From UBA2450 sp045132035 (lineage in GTDB: Bacteria; Bacillota_I; Bacilli_A; RFN20; CAG-826): a DNA stretch of 19,193 nt. The translations under genes were made by a program, and so were the position numbers. The notes beneath the pieces are model-generated. The model saw only the letters and a program-made list of their open reading frames with translations. It was not told the DNA's origin and searched no databases. Below, piece by piece: positions 14,578-19,193 of this stretch (the stretch's first letter is position 1; each line of letters opens with the position of its first letter). The stretch lies in NCBI GenBank assembly GCA_045132035.1, contig JBGURM010000087.1, positions 1-19,193 on the forward strand. The letters are read 5' to 3'.

Positions 14578-14593
14578 CAAATTGAAGACAACT
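14569..14593. promoter_or_regulatory. Probable fic operator (inverted repeat)
   Basis: Perfect 7-bp arms AGTTGTC (14569-14575) and GACAACT (14587-14593) with an 11-base spacer. Centre-to-centre distance of the arms is 18 bp. It overlaps the fic -35 box and is repeated within fic. Confidence 0.7.
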
Positions 14594-14621
14594 CATCTAA
14601 TTTTGTATTAAAACTTTTTAT

Positions 14622-14655
14622 AAAATAAAAGCCGGAATATTTGTTCAATTCCGGC
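14622..14655 (-). terminator. Terminator after the two-lipoprotein operon
   Basis: On the minus strand GCCGGAAT pairs perfectly with ATTCCGGC (14655-14631) around a 9-base loop, then TTTTATTTTA. It lies about 180 bases after the lipoprotein stop at 14837, with the four-copy repeat between them. It is not of the GGYACTG family. Confidence 0.85.
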
Positions 14656-14692
14656 ATACTGTACGAATGGAAATAAACGCTATAAATGATAC

Positions 14693-14763
14693 AAATGCAA
14701 CACTCCCCTATCAAAATGCAACAGCAGAGAAGAAAATGCAACACTTAGGTATCAAATGCAACA
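14693..14763. repeat. Four direct repeats AAATGCAACA at 20-21 bp period
   Basis: Copies start at 14693, 14714, 14734 and 14754 (minus strand: TGTTGCATTT). Spacers differ, but copies 2 and 4 share a preceding TATCA. The two-helical-turn period places all copies on one face of DNA. Multiple short TG...-type repeats at one end are known for IS21-family elements, so this may be a leftover IS end; protein-binding iterons are the alternative. No transposase is nearby. Confidence 0.75.
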
Positions 14764-14836
14764 CCTTTTCTTTCGTTAATGGACTAGTCAATCACTATAT
14801 ATTCGCAGCCCTTTTACTTAGTAATAATATGTTCTC

Positions 14837-15964
14837 TTATTCTACTACCAACACGTCTTCGATATGAGGAACAATCACATCGTTAAACGAACTAGAAAAT
14901 TCTTGTGCATTGTCTTCGCCATATTCATTAAATGGACCACTAAGAACAAGCGAATTAAATGATGTGTTTAAGTTCATGCCTTTGATATTAAAACTAGTAA
15001 CGTTATAAGAATATTGCTCCTTTATTCTATTGCTATAAGAAAGTAAAGCGCCAAGATAGTCTTTTAAATCATATTCATAAGAGGCGATTCTACCAGTTTG
15101 TTTATCAGTGATAATCTTTCCAGAGATAGAACCCGCATTATAAACATCCTTACCATATATCTCTTTTATCGCTTTACTAGAATCAATTTTGAATCCTATT
15201 TCAATAGTTGTGTTATTTTCAGAGACTTCGAAAGATAGTTCTTTAACTAAATTAGCGATAGCTTCGTCAGTATTAAACGGATTAGATTGATAATATTCTT
15301 GTCTATAATCGATAAAATCAAAGATTTCATCCCAAGCATCGAGATATAAAACGTTATTGATTACACTATCTAGGTATTCGTCTGAATATCCACCGACAAC
15401 GTTTTTAGAAACTTTTCCTTTAAACTCTTTGTTAGCGCTCTTAGAAGCATTTAATTTGTTAGTTAATGTGCTTGAGCCTGAAACAAATAGATGGGTGTTA
15501 TCATATTTAACACCAAAGCTATGATGGAAATCATAATTGCTCTTTGTGTTTTCTGATTCGCTAGTTTGTCTAGTAGTGACCTTTTTTAAGTAGTCAACAC
15601 TTTCTACTTGTTGACCAGCAAAATAGCCTCTTCCGTCGTTATATCTTTTGCCAGAGGCATCCATTGAATCCCCTAAAGATGGCTCATAAAATCTAGAAGT
15701 TTCACCACTAGAAGAACGCTTTAAGGAATAATCTATCAAAGATTCTCCTGAAGTAGAGTGATATGAAACTTCATAGTCTTGTTCAAAAGAAATCTTATAT
15801 CCTTTTGCTAAATAACTTGAGTGTCCCACTTTCATCGCATTAATAAATTGATGAATAAGTTCATTTCTATGGGCATCTGATTGACCACTATCTCTAGAAC
15901 ACCCAACTAAAGCTAGAAGAGAGACTAATGAAACAAAACCAACAAATAATCTATTCTTTTTCAT
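14837..15964 (-). CDS. Lipoprotein of unknown function
   Basis: The 375-residue protein has a lipoprotein signal: MKKNRLF, a hydrophobic stretch, and lipobox LVGC with Cys22. The mature part is hydrophilic, Ser/Asn/Tyr-rich, predicted mostly beta from alternating patterns (for example NTTIEIGFKIDSSKAIKEIYG and GRIASYEYDLKDYLGAL), and shows no motif I recognise. It resembles the large group of surface lipoproteins in low-GC Gram-positives that carry LolA/LppX-like or immunogenic beta folds, but this is only an impression. It starts 12 bases after the upstream lipoprotein gene, and its ribosome site AGGAGGG overlaps that gene's TAG stop. The two are co-transcribed. Confidence 0.82.
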   Translation of the reverse strand: MKKNRLFVGFVSLVSLLALVGCSRDSGQSDAHRNELIHQFINAMKVGHSSYLAKGYKISFEQDYEVSYHSTSGESLIDYSLKRSSSGETSRFYEPSLGDSMDASGKRYNDGRGYFAGQQVESVDYLKKVTTRQTSESENTKSNYDFHHSFGVKYDNTHLFVSGSSTLTNKLNASKSANKEFKGKVSKNVVGGYSDEYLDSVINNVLYLDAWDEIFDFIDYRQEYYQSNPFNTDEAIANLVKELSFEVSENNTTIEIGFKIDSSKAIKEIYGKDVYNAGSISGKIITDKQTGRIASYEYDLKDYLGALLSYSNRIKEQYSYNVTSFNIKGMNLNTSFNSLVLSGPFNEYGEDNAQEFSSSFNDVIVPHIEDVLVVE

Positions 15965-15976
15965 TTTCGTTCCCTC

Positions 15977-18076
15977 CTATTCTGGATCAACCATATGGTT
16001 GATATGTTTGCCAAACGGTCCGGCGTCACAGTTAAAATATTCATCCACGATTGTCTCGTGATAACGATAATAAGTCTGATTATCTATATAATTCCACTTA
16101 AAGCATTGAATAAGATGCCATGGATCCCATGAATATTCATTGCCTTCATAATAATAATCATGATCAGCAGGTAAAACGGTTATCGTTCTTTCGTAATTTG
16201 AGTAGTTATAATATCCGACAGCGTATCCATCTAAGCACTTTGCGATATCGCTCGCTCCGGTATCACTACCATTGACATCGACCGCTGTATGATAGCCTGG
16301 GATGCCAGCAGAAAAGTCTTGCACCCAAACATCATTAATATCGATAGCGTCGATATAGAAGAAGGATGAATGCTTACGATATGGAACCTTACTAATTGTT
16401 GCATCAGGGTGGTTATTATTATACCAATCGATATAATATGAATCTTGCGCCATTGCGTGTGCCACATTAAGGGCGGTGCTATGATTATCAAAGATATCTT
16501 CGAAGCAGAATCCTAAAGTAAGGAGTTCACCTGGGAATTCTAAGAAAACATTAGACGCTAACCACAAGATGCTTTCAATATCGCCATCAGTTAAATCTGT
16601 AAATGTATCCCAGTTGATAATCCAATCGGTATTGCCCCAAGCTAAATAAGCAATTCCTTGGATAATTAGGCAAGCAAGCCAATCACCGAATCCCAATTCA
16701 TTAGGTCCTTTAACATCTTTCATAAATACTTTCATCACTGATCTGGCAAAATTTTGATATCTATTACAATAGTTCTCTCTAGTGCCAAGATAACCCATAA
16801 TATGATCGATAGCAGTTGTTAAAACAATATTAGCGTCATAATTAACCTTCTTGGTATCTTCTTCCACTAAGTCTGGTTTTGGACTTCCATCGACAATCCA
16901 TTTGATAATAAATGATGCAATATTGCTAAAATCCGCCACTGTGGTAATTATTTTTGATAACGGAATATTATAAGTTGTGAGTTTATCACATTTCCAATCA
17001 TATTCGCCATGATTTATAGCGTATAAAGCGCCTGTAATTTGACGATTTTCTTCATAATTCTTCGCATCAAAGAATTTGGTGGTAATAAATTTATCAATGC
17101 CAAATCTTGTGAAACCGAAATCATTCATCGCCACTTTAGTGACTGGATCATTAGGGTTCACAATATTAAAAATATTGTTATATACTTCATCTTTTGGATT
17201 TGCGACAGTCTTAGAATTGAAGTTAGCACCTTGTGGAGCTTCGAATGTATAGACATATATATTTTCTCTTTGTAAAGAGACACCTTCAAAGACATGATTT
17301 CTAGTTTCGGTATCATCCAAGGTGAGTTGATTATCGAGTAAACCAGCAGTCAAATTAGTGACAGCGCCACCTCTAGAGAAGCCTGACATCCAAAGTTTGA
17401 TTTGACCAGTTATATTTTGCTTTTTAATATAATCGCCAATAAATGCTTTTTGTTTAACAGCAGCGTTATACCAACCTTCATGCATATAATCGCTATTTTC
17501 ACCAGTGCCCAAGAAAACATTATTTTCCCATTCAAAGAAATATCCGCCCGATCTAACAGCACAAGCAATAACGGTATATTTATCTTCGCCATCAGTAATT
17601 TCGCGGCTAGCACAAGCTAAACCAATAGTGTCAAAAGCGGTCCTTGTATAGTAGTCCTCATTTGCTTGGAATTTCTCAAACCCAATTGCATCAAAGAAAT
17701 AATGAACTCGTTTAGATTGGTTTTCGTACCAATCTTTATCATCAACACTATTTGGATTTCCTGGATTCTGCGAATACTTCGTCATATGAGCAGATAATGG
17801 CGCTAAATGTTCGTTATAGAAGATTGATTGATGTCTAAAGTAATTATCAGAATAGAATAAATAGTCATTGTCGTCTGCGCCATATTCTTTATAAACAAAG
17901 TGAATTGGTTCAGGAAATTTATCGTTTGCAAATTCATCATCTTCGTTTGCTTGCGTATCTGCCAAATTGCTATTTGATTTTTGGTTACTGGCATTAGCAA
18001 TCGATCCACAAGAAGACAAAAGAAGAGCAGAAGTAAAAACAAATAAGAATAAATGCCTAAAACTAAAAATCTTCAT
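15977..18076 (-). CDS. Large lipoprotein with a lipase-like alpha/beta-hydrolase domain
   Basis: The 699-residue protein has a signal peptide with lipobox LSSC (Cys23), so it should be anchored outside the membrane. A low-complexity Asn/Asp/Glu-rich linker runs to about 55. The core holds KLWMSGFSRGGAVTNL (227-242), where GFSRG (232-236) is a GxSxG nucleophile elbow with Ser234. Then come TFEAPQGANF (278-287) and NIVNPNDPVTK (305-315), where Asp310 fits the catalytic acid of class-3-type lipases and DUF2974-like hydrolases; His356 (NHGEY) or a later His may complete the triad. About 300 C-terminal residues are not recognised. A lipid or ester hydrolase is likely, with substrate unknown. The ribosome site AAAGG is 9 bases before ATG. 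Confidence 0.82.
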   Translation of the reverse strand: MKIFSFRHLFLFVFTSALLLSSCGSIANASNQKSNSNLADTQANEDDEFANDKFPEPIHFVYKEYGADDNDYLFYSDNYFRHQSIFYNEHLAPLSAHMTKYSQNPGNPNSVDDKDWYENQSKRVHYFFDAIGFEKFQANEDYYTRTAFDTIGLACASREITDGEDKYTVIACAVRSGGYFFEWENNVFLGTGENSDYMHEGWYNAAVKQKAFIGDYIKKQNITGQIKLWMSGFSRGGAVTNLTAGLLDNQLTLDDTETRNHVFEGVSLQRENIYVYTFEAPQGANFNSKTVANPKDEVYNNIFNIVNPNDPVTKVAMNDFGFTRFGIDKFITTKFFDAKNYEENRQITGALYAINHGEYDWKCDKLTTYNIPLSKIITTVADFSNIASFIIKWIVDGSPKPDLVEEDTKKVNYDANIVLTTAIDHIMGYLGTRENYCNRYQNFARSVMKVFMKDVKGPNELGFGDWLACLIIQGIAYLAWGNTDWIINWDTFTDLTDGDIESILWLASNVFLEFPGELLTLGFCFEDIFDNHSTALNVAHAMAQDSYYIDWYNNNHPDATISKVPYRKHSSFFYIDAIDINDVWVQDFSAGIPGYHTAVDVNGSDTGASDIAKCLDGYAVGYYNYSNYERTITVLPADHDYYYEGNEYSWDPWHLIQCFKWNYIDNQTYYRYHETIVDEYFNCDAGPFGKHINHMVDPE

Positions 18077-18121
18077 GCCGTCTAACCTTTCTTTATTTAC
18101 TTAATTTACTTATTAATATTT

Positions 18122-18134
18122 TACCTTAAAGGTA
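18122..18134. repeat. Palindrome upstream of the lipase-like lipoprotein
   Basis: TACCTT-A-AAGGTA is a perfect 6-bp-arm palindrome about 46 bases before the ATG at 18076, in the probable promoter region (AT-rich, with no convincing -35/-10 pair). It could be an operator. No matching regulator is known here. Confidence 0.4.
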
Positions 18135-18155
18135 GATAATTTTATAGAAAATTAT

Positions 18156-18185
18156 AAAAACAGTACCGATTTGTATCGATACTGT
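18156..18185 (-). terminator. Terminator of the short locus (repeated GGYACTG family)
   Basis: On the minus strand ACAGTATCGAT pairs with ATCGGTACTGT (18185-18160), loop ACAA, with one U-G wobble, followed by a T tract. It is almost identical to the fic terminator at 13576. Confidence 0.88.
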
Positions 18186-18350
18186 AATTATCATCTGCCC
18201 TTGAAGAATATTGCTGATACAAATCAAGGTTTTGCCGATAGGTTGAAGAAGTCCTTTGATACAAAATCACTGAGGTGACAGGACTTGAATTACTCTATCC
18301 ACTTTTAATCATATTAATATGGATATTAAATAGCAAATCTTACTGTCCCA
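18160..18350 (-). other. Short locus with fic-like ends and no gene: cassette relic or small RNA
   Basis: At its upstream end, minus strand, it has GGGACA, an AT spacer and CATATTAATATGATTAAA, matching the fic start region (TGGACA ... CATATTAATATGATAAAA). At its downstream end it has the fic-type terminator. Between them is about 130 bases with no long frame: ATG at 18320 gives only MIKSG then stop. The interior holds an AAGTCCT/AGGACTT inverted repeat (18249-18286), a nested TCAC-TGAG-GTGA hairpin (18267-18278), and two GATACAAA-type direct repeats. It may be a deleted copy of a fic-type cassette or a structured RNA of about 160 nt. The promoter match is weaker than that of fic. Confidence 0.4.
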
Positions 18351-18581
18351 GATACTGACTTGATTGTTAGTGACAAACTTCTACTTTCAGTACATTAATC
18401 AAAGATTAAAAAAATAAGAGAAATCAGAGTGTAGAATAATAATGACTATTTGCAGGTTTTTTACACTTTTTTATTTTTTGACCCAACCGCTAAGTGAGCC
18501 TTATTCGATTTTGCCTTAATACTTTGTATAAGTCCTTTTTAAGACACATAACGAGAATTATTTCTCATTGAAATGTCATAT
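18351..18581. other. Gene-poor AT-rich stretch
   Basis: No convincing coding frame on either strand. It contains a small hairpin GAGAA-TTAT-TTCTC (18553-18566) and an AGTGTA/TACACT pair (18428-18433, 18462-18467) followed by T runs on the plus strand. Short open minus-strand fragments (KDLYKVLRQNRIRLT, near 18490-18535) may be gene debris but match nothing I recognise. Confidence 0.4.
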
Positions 18582-18611
18582 AAAAACCGACTAAGCATTA
18601 GCCTAATCGGT
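18582..18611 (-). terminator. Terminator after the CxxC-repeat surface protein
   Basis: On the minus strand ACCGATTAGGC pairs with GCTTAGTCGGT (18611-18586, two G-U wobbles) around loop TAAT, followed by TTTTATA. It lies about 75 bases after the stop at 18685. A second symmetric hairpin GGCAAT/ATTGCC (18661-18680) with no T run lies closer to the stop. Confidence 0.85.
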
Positions 18612-18684
18612 CATAGTTTTTGACATTTTTTCTTTATTAAAGCGAACTAATATAATGCTTGGCAATTCAGCGCGATTGCCTTTA

Positions 18685-19193
18685 TTAGCTTTGTCGCTGA
18701 GAAAGTTTGACTGTCCCAAACATCAAAGCATCATTTTCTGCGTCGTATGTAAAGGAGATTTTATCACCAACTTTATATGGTGAAATATAATCACCAAAGC
18801 TTTCAAGTCCAGTTACAATAAATGAAAGCTCTTTTGTTTCATCATCATAATCGAAGCTACTAAAATAATATTCGTAATCAATATCATAATTAGAAAAATT
18901 ATTAGTGATAAAGTTAAGAATATAACTAAAGCTAGAATCAAGCCAGTACGTTCCATTAAAATAGGTCTTATCGGTTCCTAATGCTGGAATGATTACAGAT
19001 TCGGCATTTATTTCGTTTTTGCCTTCTTCATCGGAGAAGAATTTGTCGCATCTTTCGCAGCTCCAATATTCGATGTTGCCATCTTCGAGGCGAGTTGCAG
19101 CTTTTGCTTCGTGATGAGTTAAAGTGTGGTGAGCTGGAGTGCGAACGTCTTCTTGCTTAATAGGATTTGTACCAGCTTCATCTGAGAAATATT
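18685..19193 (-). CDS. C-terminal part of a surface protein with CxxC repeat units (cut by window edge)
   Basis: The minus-strand frame is open from the right edge to TAA at 18687-18685, giving 168 residues. It starts in YFSDEAGTNPI, then THHEAKAATRLEDGNIEYW-SCERC-DKFFSDEEGKNEI. The FSDExG ends show two successive units of the repeat HHxAKAAT...GNIEYWxCxxCxKxFSDxxG, often seen in tandem in secreted or surface proteins of Bacillota and probably metal-binding through the CxxC and His residues. The last about 110 residues (LDSSFSYILNF..., FSSFDYDDETKELSFIVTGLESFGDYISPYKVGDKISF) are a separate, acidic, beta-rich domain I do not recognise. The N-terminus and any signal peptide lie outside the window. 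Confidence 0.8.
   Translation of the reverse strand, partial: YFSDEAGTNPIKQEDVRTPAHHTLTHHEAKAATRLEDGNIEYWSCERCDKFFSDEEGKNEINAESVIIPALGTDKTYFNGTYWLDSSFSYILNFITNNFSNYDIDYEYYFSSFDYDDETKELSFIVTGLESFGDYISPYKVGDKISFTYDAENDALMFGTVKLSQRQS

Noticed and set aside
14562..14744. Minus-strand 60-codon frame ending ELSSICGQLK, resembling the fic motif CGQLK
   Set aside because: It has no ribosome site, spans the four-copy repeat and a terminator hairpin, and the similarity to Fic arises only because the promoter inverted repeat copies that piece of coding DNA. It is treated as a regulatory repeat, not a gene.
14693..14763. Possible CRISPR array
   Set aside because: Repeats are only 10 bases and spacers 10-11 bases, far too short; no cas genes in the window.
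14667..14867. Plus-strand 66-codon frame across the four repeats
   Set aside because: Repetitive, no ribosome site, low-complexity product, and it runs into the 3' end of the lipoprotein gene on the other strand.
18428..18479. Plus-strand terminator AGTGTA...TACACT with T run
   Set aside because: The loop is 28 bases, the stem is weak, and no plus-strand gene lies upstream.
18482..18540. Transposase remnant suggested by short fragment KDLYKVLRQNRIRLT
   Set aside because: Too short and not matched to any family I can name; AT-rich chance frame is as likely.

Overview
The window is about 19 kb of AT-rich DNA from a Gram-positive-type bacterium of the Bacillota/low-GC group, most likely a gut-associated member near Erysipelotrichales, RF39 or Acholeplasma-like lineages. 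This placement is inferred from base composition, lipoprotein signals with no outer-membrane genes, AGGAGG-type ribosome sites, and protein style. TGA is used as a stop at overlapping gene junctions (7412, 10163, 12900), so the mycoplasma code does not apply. All genes but one (341-1801) lie on the minus strand.

Left part (1-6410), metals and membrane. The start of a manganese exporter gene (mntP) is cut by the left edge. A FAD-dependent oxidoreductase and an unknown membrane protein converge on a shared hairpin terminator. A complete ferrous-iron operon follows, read right to left: a short DtxR/MntR-type regulator, two FeoA-type proteins, FeoB, and a small Cys-rich FeoB-associated membrane protein. 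Two TTAGT-N4-ACTAA palindromes bracket the feo promoter. One of them is also the terminator hairpin of the regulator gene.

Middle part (6459-13100), transporters. A four-gene nucleoside-type ABC importer (binding protein, double ATPase, two permeases) is tightly overlapped. Next comes an AbrB-type regulator with a YtrB-like ABC ATPase and its ABC-2 permease.

Right part (13201-19193), accessory genes. It holds a shortened YdeI-like protein, a Fic protein fused to a BRO-N-like N-terminal domain, two large lipoproteins (one with a lipase-like GFSRG elbow), a gene-poor stretch, and the end of a surface protein with CxxC repeats.

The most unusual signals are: (1) an AGTTGTC-N11-GACAACT inverted repeat in the fic promoter, copied almost exactly inside the fic coding region and weakly again downstream; (2) a short locus at 18156-18350 that carries a fic-like promoter end and the same terminator as fic, with almost nothing between; (3) five sequence-related terminators, all on the minus strand; (4) several genes whose -10 box lies 6-7 bases before ATG, which predicts leaderless mRNAs; (5) four TGTTGCATTT repeats at 20-21 bp spacing, possibly the end of a lost insertion sequence.
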